Origin: Pascua guehoae
Lineage: Eukaryota; Basidiomycota; Tremellomycetes; Trichosporonales; Trichosporonaceae
Direction: 5' to 3'
Length of the DNA stretch: 32,097 nucleotides
Assembly: GCA_001600415.1 (NCBI GenBank)
Contig: BCJX01000001.1
Span: forward strand, 1,228,008-1,260,104
Position numbers and translations under genes: made by a program. The notes beneath the pieces are model-generated. The model was not told the origin of the DNA and ran no database searches. It saw only the letters and a list, made by a program, of their open reading frames with translations. Shown piece by piece: positions 9,955-20,355 of this stretch (the first letter of the stretch is position 1; the number at the start of each line of letters is the position of its first letter).

Positions 9955-10235
9955 GTTGATATTAATCACGTGACTTTTGGTCAATTTCGACGGAAAATGG
10001 CCATGGGTGTCATCGAGTTTGTGTTTTGGCGGAATTAGGCACGACGTCACCCCCGCGCGCGCGCACCAGGGGTGCCCTGAAGATTGGATTGAGGGCCACC
10101 CACCCCAGGACATCTGTTGACAATAAAAGCAGCACCCCCCGGGCACCAGTCTACTCTCACCACCACACAACCGTCCACGCAAACCACTACTTGTCCCACT
10201 CTCCCCCCACCACTCCCACACACAACCACACCACA
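9955..10235 (+). promoter_or_regulatory. Histone H3 promoter sharing motifs with H2A-H2B promoter
   Basis: TCACGTGA (9966-9973), TCATCG (10010-10015) and GTGTTTTGGC (10021-10030) occur in the same order and similar spacing as in the H2A-H2B promoter (6803, 6827, 6832). A CRE-like GACGTCAC follows near 10043, and a TATA-like AATAAAAG sits near 10122, about 110 bp before the ATG. Confidence 0.6.
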
Positions 10236-10743
<508 letters not shown>

Positions 10744-11235
10744 GCTGCGACCAGCCCCCCATGCCTATCGCCTCTGCCTCGCCACCCGTGCGGGCATTGT
10801 AGTGCTTGAGCCACCCGTCTTCTTCTTTGTCCTTGTAGTTTTCGATTTGCTCTCCCTTGAGCCGGTGATGCAACCGTGCATTGTTTGATCCTATTTGTTG
10901 CTGCAGCGGGAGTGGGGTTGTGGTGGTGTGGTGCGGTGCTGTGGGGGTTCGCCACTCGCCCCGAAGCCAGTGGGGGATGGTTTGCATTGCGCCATCGGTT
11001 GGGGGGTTTGCGTCCCGTCCCCCGTTCCCAGCGGCCGGAGCAAAAAGCTGTACCCTCTCTCGGTGCGGCGGTACAGTAAGGTTGCCTCAGTTCGTGGCAC
11101 TTTTTTTGCCACCAATAGTTATTTTCATCAGCTGGTCAGTTGTACCGCTCGCGAGCGCTCGCTCGCAAACCGCCCACATCTGTGGTCCCAGACCCGCTAT
11201 GCCAATGCCAATGCACAACAATACCAGTACGATGT

Positions 11236-13496
11236 CTAACCAAACCGCGCGAGCGCACCCGTCTCCTTGACCACCTCGCCGCTCGCAACCTTGCGCTCCA
11301 CCTCCTCGGCGCGCTTCTGCGCCTCGACCTTGTCGCGCACCGCAATCTACCAGTCAGCACCGACTCTAATGACACAACGCGGTCGTTACTCACCAGTGCG
11401 GGGTCAATGACATTCTTCTTCTTCTTGGACAGGTACCGCTTCATGCCCGTGTCCTTTCCACGCATCTTGCGCTTGCGCTTCTTCTCGGGCGCTGCACCCT
11501 GTCGCTCCTCACCGCTCTCGCCGCCGTCCTCGGCAAGTGCGCCGTCTGCGTCTGCGTCCTCTTCGTCGGCCTTGCCCTCTGCACGGAGGCGCTCGAGGCG
11601 CCCGAGCTGGCGGAACGAGCGCGACTCGCGCTCGGCATGGGTCGTGCCGCCCTTTTCGGGCGCAATGTGGCCGAGGAAGTCGGTGTCGAGCGTAATGAGC
11701 TCGGCGGGCACCTTGTCCATGACACTGCGGACCTCGCGCTCCCTGCGGCGCGAGTAGGTCTCGAACACGTCGGCCTCTGCCGAGTCAAAGTTGGCTTCAC
11801 CGGCGCCAGGAACGAGGAGGGAAGACACGCCGCGCCCGTGGCCGACGGCGAGAACATCGTCGAACGGGCAAAATTTGGCCGAGAAGGCCGAAAGCCCTGG
11901 CAGTGGCAATGTGAGGTATGGCGACGGTGTCTTTGAACCAGTGTGCACGTTGCGGTACGTCGTCACACCCGTCCTTCCACCGACGGCGAGGATGCCGCGG
12001 CCAGAGTAGGCGACGGTGGTTGGCGAGTTGCGCATCGTCCACGACTTGACCTCCTTGCCCCACATGCGCCCGTCCCAGATCTTGACAATCCCGTCCAGTC
12101 CCGCCGTCGCACAGTACCGTCCCGCACTGTGTTCGCTGGGGTCGACCGCAATGGCCGCCACAGGGCCGCGGTGCGCGAGCAGCTTGACGTGCGGCGTCGT
12201 CAGGTTGGGCGACCACAGCGTCATGGTACCGTTTGCGTGGCCCAAGTGAATGATGGCAGAGTGTGGATTCTGAGCCATCGACGACGGCGAGCCGAGATGC
12301 GTCCCGATTTGCGTGAGCATCACGCCAGTCGACACATCGTGGTACTTGAGATGTCCCGCGTGGCCCTGTGCGTCTGTCAGCTGTGGCTCCTAGTCTCGTC
12401 GCACACACAGCACGCCAGGCGTAGAGGAGCATTCAGCCCCGAAAGATGGTTAATTTACAGACAGCATTGCAATTTGCTAGCCGTGGTCCGACGAGTGTCG
12501 GTCTTTACATCATTGAACAAGGACTGCAGTTCGACTGCAGCCCCTGCCCTCCTCTACCGCCTTCTTGCCAGATTTGATACTCACAACGGTGGAAAGAAGG
12601 TAGTGGTAAGGGAGAAACTCCATGTGGGTGGGGTCGATGTGGTGCTTGAGCTTGTGCAGCTCGACGCCGTTCTGGTCGTAGATGAAGACATACTTCTTCT
12701 GGGCGACGGCGTAGTACGACTCGGACTGCAAAAACTTGATGTCGCGCACAGCCTCGCGCAGCTGGATCTCAGAGTTGAGCCTGCCCGACTGCCAGTCAAA
12801 CGTCGCAATGTGGCCCTTTTGCGACGCAATCGCCAAGTGTCGTCCGTTGCGAGTATAGTCAATCTTGTACGAGCCCATGTTTTCAAGCTTGAGGTCAAAC
12901 TTCTTGGCACCGCTCGCAACGCCGACCGCCTCGACAATCTCGTCCTGCCCCACGCGCCATGTGCGCTCGCCCAGCTCGGTGTCGACCTCGATCCCGCCCT
13001 GTCCTCCCGAGATGGGGGCGTTGAGCCAGTCGTTGACGTCGGCACGCTCCGCCGCCGCACGCTTGGTCGCCACGTCCTGCCGTGCCACCTTTGCTCGCAG
13101 CTTCTTGTCCGGTATACGCGCCACAGACGCATCAGGCCGCAATGTAGCGTCCCCGGATCCAGTCGCGAGGTTGCGTGCATGGAACGAGCTCGGCATTCGT
13201 GTCGTCCCCAGAATCGAGTGGAGCGACGGGTCAATCGCCTCCTTGTCTGGTCCGCGGTCGACAGTCTTGTGCGACGTCGGCCCCGTTTTGCGCTGGTATG
13301 GGCGTTTCCGCTTTGCGGGGCGCAGCGGCCCCGCCGCGGCGATGAGGGCGTCCATGGTCGTCGTGAGATGGGTAAGAGTAGCGTCGAGGTCGTCGTTGAT
13401 GGCATTTGGTGGCCATGACGGCAGATTCTCGCTCCAGCTTGAGTGCCAACTTTTGCGGAACCACGTGGGAGATGGCGACGTGTCAATTATTGCCAT
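11236..13496 (-). CDS. UTP7: UTP7/WDR46 (BING4) WD40 protein of the small-subunit processome, 664 aa
   Basis: Exons (minus strand): 12585-13496, 11394-12365, 11236-11346, all joined in phase 0; stop TAG 11236-11238. WD40 blades are visible from NMGSYKIDYTRNGRHLAIASQKGHIATFDW through HANGTMTLWSPN, RYCATAGLDGIVKIWDGR and FCPFDDVLAVGHGRGV. They are followed by the BING4 C-terminal region (VPAELITLDTDFLGHIAP) and a basic tail (KKRKRKMRGKDTG, YLSKKKKNVIDPAL). Utp7 is a nucleolar U3 snoRNP/90S component needed for 18S rRNA processing. The join LLSTV|GHAGHLKYHDVSTG fits the family. The start is uncertain: ATG 13496 gives 664 aa, while the in-frame ATG at 13355 (MDALIAAAGPLRPAKRKRP) gives 617 aa, closer to human WDR46 in length. 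Introns are 219 and 47 nt. Divergent from RSC9. Confidence 0.92.
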
Positions 13497-13689
13497 GGCC
13501 TGGGCGCCGGAGTGTCTTGTGCGGAATCAAATGTATCAGCCATAGCCCATTGTTGCTTGATCGCGTCCATTGTTGGTGTTTCGAGCAGTGTGACAACCTT
13601 GGACAGTTGACAAGCATCATCATCCTGCTCCCTTTGCATCCGACATCGACGCACCTCCCATCACCACCTCGGTCTTCGTGTGACGAGCC
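13497..13689. promoter_or_regulatory. Compact divergent promoter, UTP7 / RSC9
   Basis: Only 193 bp separate the two start codons if UTP7 begins at 13496, or 334 bp if it begins at 13355. A direct repeat CCATTGTTG lies near 13548 and 13568. No TATA box is evident. Confidence 0.4.
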
Positions 13690-15998
13690 ATGGCAGTCCC
13701 ATCGTCATCTCGGCCCGTCGCGACGCACCGGATGCCGCAGTACGGCGCGCACGCTTCTCACGCCCATCCACAGCACGCGACTGTGTCTGCTGCCTCGGTA
13801 GCTCAGGCTCGACCGCCGAGCTCACCATATACACCATCATCGCACGACTTGGAACCGGGCGCCAAAAACAGGCTATGGCTCTCACTGCGCTCCGGGGTCG
13901 ACGACGAGGTCGACTATGCCCTGCCCCGCCTCGTGCTCGCGTCCTTTGAGCGCCCCGACCTGTTCATCTTTGACAAATGGCCCGACTCTGTCTCTTCCCT
14001 CAAAGAGTGGCCGATGCGCTGGCTTGCAGAGCTGCAGCAAGAGGCGGCATATCGAAAACTCATCCGCACGACGCACACGAACAATGGCAGCACATCTAAT
14101 AATGTCAACGGCGTGCCCTTGGATAGCAACGGCATTAACACGGCTCTCGGCGCCGTGCCGTCGCTCACGCGTAATCCCGTCGTCGAGTCGCGCGCGGCGT
14201 ACAGCCTGCACATTCTGCGAAACGCGAGCTTTGTCCAAGCAAACTCGCGGGCGATTTCTCGCTCGTCAATCATGGATTTTATCATGGACTTCTTTGACCT
14301 TCCCCTCGACCTCGTGCTCGAAGTGGCGACGCGCGACCCCGAACCCGTGCAACACCTCCTCACTATCCTGCAGGCCGTATACGACTTTTTGTTTGGCAGC
14401 CCTCAGGTACTGCGCTTGTTGACAGAGGCTCTGCCGCTGCTGGCAATGCACACGCGTGACTTGGGCATGTTGGTGCTCATCCTCCCCCTCATGAGCCGCA
14501 CCTTCTCTGTCAACATCTTCCCGCCTCCGCCAGACGGGTTCATCCAGCACCTCCTCTATCTCATCACCATCAACCCGCCAGCGGGGTTGCTAGAGATTGT
14601 CCTCGATCTCCTCGCAGGGATGGTTCGCCAGCCTGCGTACGCGCGCATCATCCTCGGCGACCCGGCCTTTGGCCCACACCTCAAGAACCTCGTCATGCTG
14701 CTCGAACACGGATCGAGGCCGTACGGCGCCGTCTGGGAGCCATCCGACTCACATCGCTCACGTCCCATTATCAACCCCGCTAGCAGCGTCGCCTTTTGTC
14801 ACATGGCCAAACGCCGCCGTGCAATCCAACGAGAGCAGGACCAGCGAAATGCCGAGGTCTTTGGCGGACCAGGGATATTCAACGAGGTCGGCGATGTCGC
14901 ACCAACACTGCCGCCCGTGCTCAGGCAAGAGCTCTATTCCATGTCCGAGCCGAAGCGGTCCATTAGCTGGTGCGTGGGCTGCTTAATGGTCCCAACGTTG
15001 TCAGCCGCTAACGCACACAGGATGCACGAGACGTTTGTCTACAGCTCGCAAGCGCAGCTGCTACAGGTTACATTCTGGCACGCGTACCGCGACTTCTTCT
15101 CCAATCCTGCCACTGTCGAGCAGCTGCTGAGTGCCTCCGAGGTCATCAAGAATGTCCAGGTTGCATTCCCCGCTGCCCAGGCAAAGTTATGGACCGACGA
15201 GCGCGGCGAGAAGAAGTTTGTGATTGCCGGCCTCGGATTCCGGAAGGGTGCAGGTGGGTTGAAATGCCACTTCGACTGTCTGACCCAACAGTGGACGAGG
15301 AGCGGTTTACCTGCGCATGGCGCGGGTGTACACAGGCGTACGGTGCGACAAATCCGGGTGAATTGCTCGACCATATCCAGAAGACGCACCTCGCGCCAAC
15401 GATGCCCACAGCGTGCGAGTGGGGAAATTGCCGGCGCTCGCCGTGCGCTCTCCCGCACATTCTCACGCACATTCCTCTGGCGGACCCACCCGCTGTCCCC
15501 GACCAGATGGCCGTGAACCCCGGAACGCCTGGCGACCTCCTGAGACGCCAAGTAATCACAGACTGGCCCCCACCGCGCCTCCCACCAAAAGAGCCGCTCA
15601 AGTTCACTGCGCAAATCACGCCGGTGGACCCGCAACGCCGGGACCCACAGGGCGTGGCGTTCCTCGCTGCGCTCGTGGTCCGCGGCCTCGCGCGCAACCT
15701 GCACTCGGAGGTGGCTGCCGCTCGTCCCGAAGAGGTGGGGCTGAGCGACGAGCAGCGCCGTGAGAAGAAGAAGCACTTTATGGAGGACCGCTTTGGTCTC
15801 CCCATCCCGGCCAACGTGCTCCGCGAAGAGGAAGAAGAGGAGGACGAGGCGCGCGGAGACGCCGAGGCGACCATGACCGACGCCGAGCGTGAGAATGCCC
15901 GTGCGGCGTTCCGCGCAGTCGAGCACCGCGTCCTCGACGTTGTCAACTCGAACTTTTCCGGGCTGGGAATGTACCTCGGCGACGCGTTTGGCTGGTAG
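13690..15998 (+). CDS. RSC9: RSC9-like subunit of a SWI/SNF-class chromatin remodeller, 3 exons, 739 aa
   Basis: Exons 13690-14969, 15021-15253, 15292-15998; TAG at the end. The middle is helical and armadillo-like (FIMDFFDLPLDLVLEVAT, VLRLLTEALPLLAMH, LLYLITINPPAGLLEIVLD). A winged-helix (RFX-type) block follows: LLQVTFWHAYRDFF and LLSASEVIKNVQVAFPAAQ, with KFVIAGLGFR, which match Rsc9/ARID2 proteins. Next come a C2H2 finger with C512, C517, H532 and H537, then a second C-x4-C...H-x3-H set (CEWGNC...LPHILTH). The tail is acidic (REEEEEEDEARGD). Family role: RSC/PBAF complex subunit that helps target the remodeller to chromatin. I see no ARID domain at the N-terminus, which is a low-complexity Ser/Pro/His stretch. 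The last intron is only 38 nt and follows a GTGGGT donor. Faces UTP7. Confidence 0.8.
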
Positions 15999-16668
15999 TG
16001 TGTACAGGTGGGGGATGGCGGGGTAGATGTGAGTAGATTTTACTATACTACATGTATCGTTGGAACCACCAGGTTTGCTGGACGCCGTGACTGGCCCGTC
16101 TTGTGGTGACGTGTTGTGCGTACCGTGTGATCCGACAACCTGGCCGCGTGCCTGGACGTGACTGAACAGTAGGCAGGCGCCTCATGGCAACAGTGGGTAC
16201 CCTCTTGCAGTACTCACGCGCCCTGGCATCCATTCAACGTCCCAAGCAACTGCGATCCCGACCCTGTGCTATTGCGGCCTGGTACTCACAGCCGTCAACT
16301 ATCAGTACATGGCATACCGCTGGCGGTGAGGTCAGCATGGCTTATCAGCTCGGCATCACAGGTGTCCAATACCGAGAACCCGAGCCATCGCCCCTGCCAT
16401 CCACAATCGGCCACCAAGATCACCAGCTGTCATGCTCGCAACGTGACATGCCTCGGCACTCGGTCGCACATGATCAGCAATCTAGCAGGTTGATATATAT
16501 CTGACTGCACAGTGCCAACTCGTGTCCAGCACCCACCTCCCCAAAAGTCCACCAGGACAACCCCAACCCCGCTCCCAATACTCACAACCGTCACGATTGC
16601 TCTATACCTCACACCGCTGTACAAAACAGAGTCGATTCCAATACCGCGCGACCCCCCGTCCAACCACA
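15999..16668. other. Intergenic between RSC9 and the cupin gene
   Basis: No coding signal is seen. A TATATATA-like run (near 16492) about 175 bp before the cupin ATG is a reasonable core promoter element. The remainder shows nothing recognisable. Confidence 0.4.
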
Positions 16669-17888
16669 ATGGCCGCCCTCCCCCCGGCCAACCGGTACGT
16701 GACAGGCCACGACCGGGGTCTGAGCGTCTTTGCCTTCGAGGGCCCGCTCGTGGCCAGCGGCGACGGCCTGCCCATGGCGGTGAGTATGCAAGTCCAGCTG
16801 GCGAACACCGCGATGGGAGGCGGCACAGTGTGGAATGAAGCTACCGTTCTTATGCGACCGCTGCGCCGTTGGACCCAACACTGTCCCGCTGCTGGGGAAC
16901 ACTCACCCCCTCTCCCCCCACCCCCTCTCCCCCNNNNNNNNNNNCCACCGCCTGCCCCCCTCCCCCTTCCCTCGGCCCCCCCCCCTTTTACCCTCGTACC
17001 CAGCCTAACACCCAGGTCCCATGGGCGGCCGACCAGTCGCCAGCCTCCAACACGACGACCGAGGACACCCTCGGCGGCATCCCGGGCAAACTGCACAATG
17101 AACACGGGAGTACCTGCCGCCTGGTCGAGTTTCCCCCGGGGAGCGTGACGGCCATGCACCGGACCCTGTCGCTGGATTATGGTGCGTGCGGGTGGGGGCG
17201 GTGTGGGGGGTGTGGGGTGGGGCGCGTATGTGTGCGGGGTGGGGGGTGGTGCCGGCGGAGACGGTTGGGATGAGACGAGCGGGAGGGGGGCAGAGGGCCA
17301 TTGGGTTTGGGGTTTGGAGATTGCGGGCGCCCCGAGCAGACCATTCCGACCCTCTCACCCCTTGTCCTCGCTCTCCCAGCACGGCCCCCCACACCTACCC
17401 ACCACCGAGCTCGTGCTGACTCACAGGCGTCGTGGTATCGGGCGAGATCCACCTCGAGCTCGACGACGGCTCGATGCGGTGCTTGAAGCAGGGTGACGTT
17501 GCCGTGCAGCGCGGGACGTGAGTCGTGGTGGTTCCACACAGGTGGTGCGCATTGGGACGAGGCTTTGTTGCGGGGACGCGCAAGGGCTCGCGCCGTGCGG
17601 CGAGAATGGGCCGCTAGCATTCAAGGACTCGCCCGGAGCGGCCAGAATGAGCAGCAAGCCTCATTGCCATGTCACTGACCTTCCCCCCCTCGTCACCGAC
17701 CCTCGCATTCACCCCCACCGCCCCGCACCAACCATGCCAACTCTGCACCTTCCGCTGACACCAGAATGCACGCGTGGCACAACAAGACGGACACGTACAC
17801 GCGCATGGTCTTTGTCATGGTCGCCGCCGAGCCCGTCGCGGTCGGCGGCAAGGTGTTCAAGGCGGTGGGGTACGGCGCCGACGAGTAG
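16669..17888 (+). CDS. Small cupin-2 domain protein, 4 exons, 163 aa
   Basis: Exons 16669-16779, 17016-17181, 17427-17517, 17765-17888; TAG 17886-17888. A single cupin beta-barrel is seen: MHRTLSLDYGVVVSGEIHLELDDG (read across exons 2-3) is cupin motif 1 and LKQGDVAVQRGTMHAWHNKT is motif 2. Motif 1 has one His (HRT) where classical cupins have HxH; the HRT-SLDYG form is common in a fungal/bacterial family of unknown substrate. The metal could be bound by the motif 1 His, the Glu of SGE and the His residues of MHAWH (inference). All introns are long for this genome (236, 245 and 247 nt) and G- or C-rich. The first contains an 11-N gap, but the exons are intact. Function cannot be named. Confidence 0.82.
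16934..16944. other. Assembly gap (11 N) inside a C-rich intron
   Basis: Eleven undetermined bases lie inside cupin intron 1, flanked on both sides by runs of C with scattered T. The gap probably marks a homopolymer-rich stretch that assembled poorly, so the real intron length is unknown. Confidence 0.95.
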
Positions 17889-18210
17889 CGCCGGGGGTTG
17901 GGGCGCTTGTTCAGAAGTACAATGTGTATCGAGAGTATTCTTGGGTATGCACGGCCATGCCCGATGCCTTTTGTGTGCATTTCGTAGGCTACGGTCCAGT
18001 CACGCTTGGTATCGGGCGCTGCTGACACGGTGTTAGGCGCTTGCCCAGTGAGACCGGGCTTGGGTTTCGAAGCATAGACAATGACGACGGTTAGTGACCT
18101 TGGCATGGGCGTGTGTGGGCGGGCAGCTGTGCCAGTGGTAGAAGTAGTCAGACCCGCTTCAGGTCAATGCCACCTTGCAAGTCATTGTTGGCGGCGTCGT
18201 GACACCAAGC

Positions 18211-18330
18211 CAAAGCCGCCGACATTGTCACAAAGCCGCCGACATCGTCACAAAGCCGCCGACATTGTCACAAAGCCGCCGACATCGTCACAAAGCCGCC
18301 GACATCGTCACAAAGCCGCCGACATCGTCA
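18211..18330. repeat. 20-bp minisatellite, six perfect-length units
   Basis: Six head-to-tail copies of CAAAGCCGCCGACATYGTCA occupy exactly 120 bp. The units differ only at one T/C position, in the order T, C, T, C, C, C. A degenerate half unit (CAAGC) precedes the array and AGTTTGTCAAGTC follows. The period is not a multiple of three, so the array is unlikely to be coding. Confidence 0.95.
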
Positions 18331-18581
18331 AGTTTGTCAAGTCGACTCGGGTCATGGTGACCGCCATACTGCCCAGTTCCACGACCGCCGACGCATTCGT
18401 TTGGACGCACGAGTGTACTGGGACCGTGGCGTCATCTTCAACCTCGTGCCCCAGGCCCCGGTTGATTCTCCGTGGCACTGTGTACGTGTATTGGACTGGT
18501 GCTTTCGAGGTCAGCAGCACGGCTGTAAGGGCAGGTGAGCCTCATGTAAGTGGTCAAAGCTGGGTCGAGACGTGAGGGCAT

Positions 18582-18655
18582 GGTCTTCGTGGTCTTCGTA
18601 GTCATCGTGGTCTGTGTGGTCTTTGTGGTCCTCGTGGTCCTCGTCATCATCGAGC
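18582..18655. repeat. Imperfect 9-bp GTGGTCNTC repeat
   Basis: About eight diverged copies of a (GTGGTCNTC)-like unit. On the minus strand they translate to an Asp/His-rich run (EDHEDHKDHTDHDDYEDH). No start codon or conserved context supports a gene. Confidence 0.7.
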
Positions 18656-18726
18656 TCATAGCCAAGCTCGTTACCAGTCTCGCCACTCCAAGCAAGCCCA
18701 ACTCGCAACATGGCCAGGGGCACCAG

Positions 18727-18808
18727 CTAGGTCAAAAACCCGCCCTCCTCCTCATCAAAGTCGAAATCGAGGTCGTTGAGAGACTTGGCCGACTCAAGGC
18801 GCGAGCGC
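18727..18808 (-). pseudogene. Possible C-terminal coding remnant
   Basis: On the minus strand a short frame reads ...LESAKSLNDLDFDF followed by DEEEGGFLT and TAG (18727-18729). It looks like a genuine acidic protein tail. Upstream it meets an in-frame TGA within about 30 codons, and the tRNA-Asp lies directly beyond, so no full gene can be built. It may be a relic, or a last exon whose other exons I cannot place. Not recognised. Confidence 0.2.
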
Positions 18809-18835
18809 GGGCTCCCTCAACGTGCTCGAATAGCG

Positions 18836-18917
18836 TCTCTGTTCGTATATCGGTTAGTATGCTCGCTTGTCATGACATGGCGCGCGGGAGAGCGGAGTTC
18901 GACTCTCCGACAGAGAG
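18836..18917 (+). tRNA. tD(GUC): tRNA-Asp (GTC) with a 10-nt intron
   Basis: A complete cloverleaf can be drawn. The acceptor stem is TCTCTGT (18836-18842) with ACAGAGA (18910-18916), discriminator G18917. The D-arm is GTAT/GTAT with G-U closing pairs, as in yeast tRNA-Asp. The anticodon stem CTCGC/GCGGG encloses TTGTCAC, with anticodon GTC at 18869-18871. The T-arm is CGGAG-TTCGACT-CTCCG. Fitting the stem requires an intron of about 10 nt (TGACATGGCG, 18873-18882) one base 3' of the anticodon, the standard nuclear position. The mature length is 72 nt before CCA addition. Confidence 0.88.
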
Positions 18918-18924
18918 CACAAGC

Positions 18925-18929
18925 TTTTT
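18925..18929 (+). terminator. RNA polymerase III terminator
   Basis: A run of five T residues starts eight bases after the tRNA-Asp discriminator base, the usual fungal Pol III stop signal. Confidence 0.75.
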
Positions 18930-19666
18930 AGGGTCGTGGGGACGTCTGGGGGTCGTGTTGGGTGTTGGGGGTCGGAGCTGTTGGTGTTGATGTTGGGATG
19001 AAGTGTGTCGGGAGTTGTATGTGGGTGGTTTGATTGGGGCATGATACCGTTTGCGTGCAAACAAGCGTCCAGGTTGACATGGAGCACATTCGTCGTGTGG
19101 GTTTAGCTTCCTGATGTCGAGTTCCTGGTGTGGGGTGGTAGCTACTTGGCAGCATAGAGGTTGTCATTGCTGTTGGCCGTCCCTCTCCACAGCCGGTCGG
19201 CCGGTCTCCACCCCGAGGACAAACCACAGCCCAGTATTGGGAGTCTTTTGGAGTCTGCCATGGTTTTGCTTTCTTACCGGCTACCAGATCGGCTTGTCAG
19301 CGATTGTCAGGTAAGTACTGCTGAGGCAGCACGCAGGCTGGCAACAGGCCTACCCAATGCCACCACCATACAGCATCAGCACATCCACAACGATGGTCAG
19401 TACCCAAAGACACGTCTCTGCACCAGCGACACTCTGGTCCAGGCATAGCACACTGCATCTGCCCGTCCTGAATGGTGTATGTATGCCGTGATTCGCCGCC
19501 GTGCACGCCGCGGCGGATATCGTCTCCGAGTCCGCATTGGTGTCGGTCGCCGGTGCGCGCGTCGCCGGTTGTGCAGAGTGACTGCTCTGCCATCGGTGGT
19601 TGAGCGTCTTCCCTTTCTCCCCTCGTATGCTCTGCCACATCTCCGCTACTCGGCGTGCGCTCACGC
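18930..19666. other. Intergenic, no gene seen
   Basis: Between the tRNA and the mS34-like gene only short unconserved frames are found. A GTAAGT near 19313 has no coding context that I can support. Confidence 0.4.
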
Positions 19667-20355
19667 TCACGCGCGCGCGCCAGCCTTTGCAGCCTCAATC
19701 TCCTTTGCGACCCTGGCAGCGTTGGCCGCCCTGGCAGCCTTTTCGGCCTTCGCCTGTGCGCGCGCAGCAGCGATGCGCTCGCGCTTGGCAATGCGCCGCT
19801 GAGCGAGCTCCTCTTCGCGCGCCTTGGTGGTCTCGGCCAGGATCTTGTCCGACTCGGCGATCTGGTCCTTGACGTGTTGCGGGAGCTTGTCCTTGTCGAC
19901 CGTGACCCACAGGTGCTTCAGGCCGCCGCGGATGCGCGGGGCGGGCGAGGCTGAACGAGGCTTGTTGCTAACTATAGGCGACAAGTGGCGAGTCGAGGGG
20001 AGATGGAGTGTGGGCGGTAAGAGGGAAGAGTAGGAGGAGAGGGGACAAAATGACAGGTTGATAGGGGGTCGAGGCAAACGACACCACACGAAAACGGGAA
20101 CGACCGTCAGCACTCACGATGCCGCTTCATATTCTCAACAACACCAGCAGACCTACTTTGCCCGAAGAACAGTCCCCACGCCTTGCCGTGAGGGCGGAGC
20201 TCTTCCTGGCCCTCGCGGGGACGGTACCGGAGCGACGTGCGTGTGACCTTGACAAACGTGTTTGAGGGCCAGTCAACCTGGCGGACCAGAGCAGAACGGC
20301 CCTCGCGCGGAAGGAGCGAGAGGAGGTGCGGGAGCTTGTATGCTGGCGGCTTCAT
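19667..20355 (-). CDS. Mitochondrial small-subunit ribosomal protein, mS34-like, 2 exons, 180 aa
   Basis: Exons (minus strand): 20118-20355 and 19667-19971; stop TGA 19667-19669, start MKPPAYKLPHLLSLLPREGR. The first exon resembles the MRP-S34 family: a leucine-rich start, LPREGRSALVRQVDWPS, then VTRTSLRY and HGKAWGLFFGQ. The second half is a basic, alanine-rich helix (EEELAQRRIAKRERIAAAR...AARVAKEIEAAKAG) typical of mitoribosomal extensions. The first residues could serve as a mitochondrial presequence, with hydrophobic and basic residues and few acidic ones. Family role: component of the mitochondrial small subunit. The assignment rests on short motifs and may be wrong in detail; the gene itself is well supported by phase-1 splicing. 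Divergent from the KDM3-like gene. Confidence 0.6.

Noticed and set aside
12581..13486. 301-aa minus-strand ORF
   Set aside because: Frame-shifted shadow of UTP7, Arg/Ser/Thr-rich with no family motif.
13690..14100. ARID DNA-binding domain at the RSC9 N-terminus, as in ARID2
   Set aside because: The N-terminus is low-complexity Ser/Pro/His sequence followed by a helical repeat; no ARID motif is visible.
18211..18330. CRISPR array
   Set aside because: The 20-bp units abut with no spacers and the host is eukaryotic; it is a minisatellite.
18511..18723. Asp/His-rich minus-strand ORF, possible metal-binding protein
   Set aside because: The translation comes from an imperfect 9-bp repeat and the frame has no ATG start; no flanking domain is recognised.
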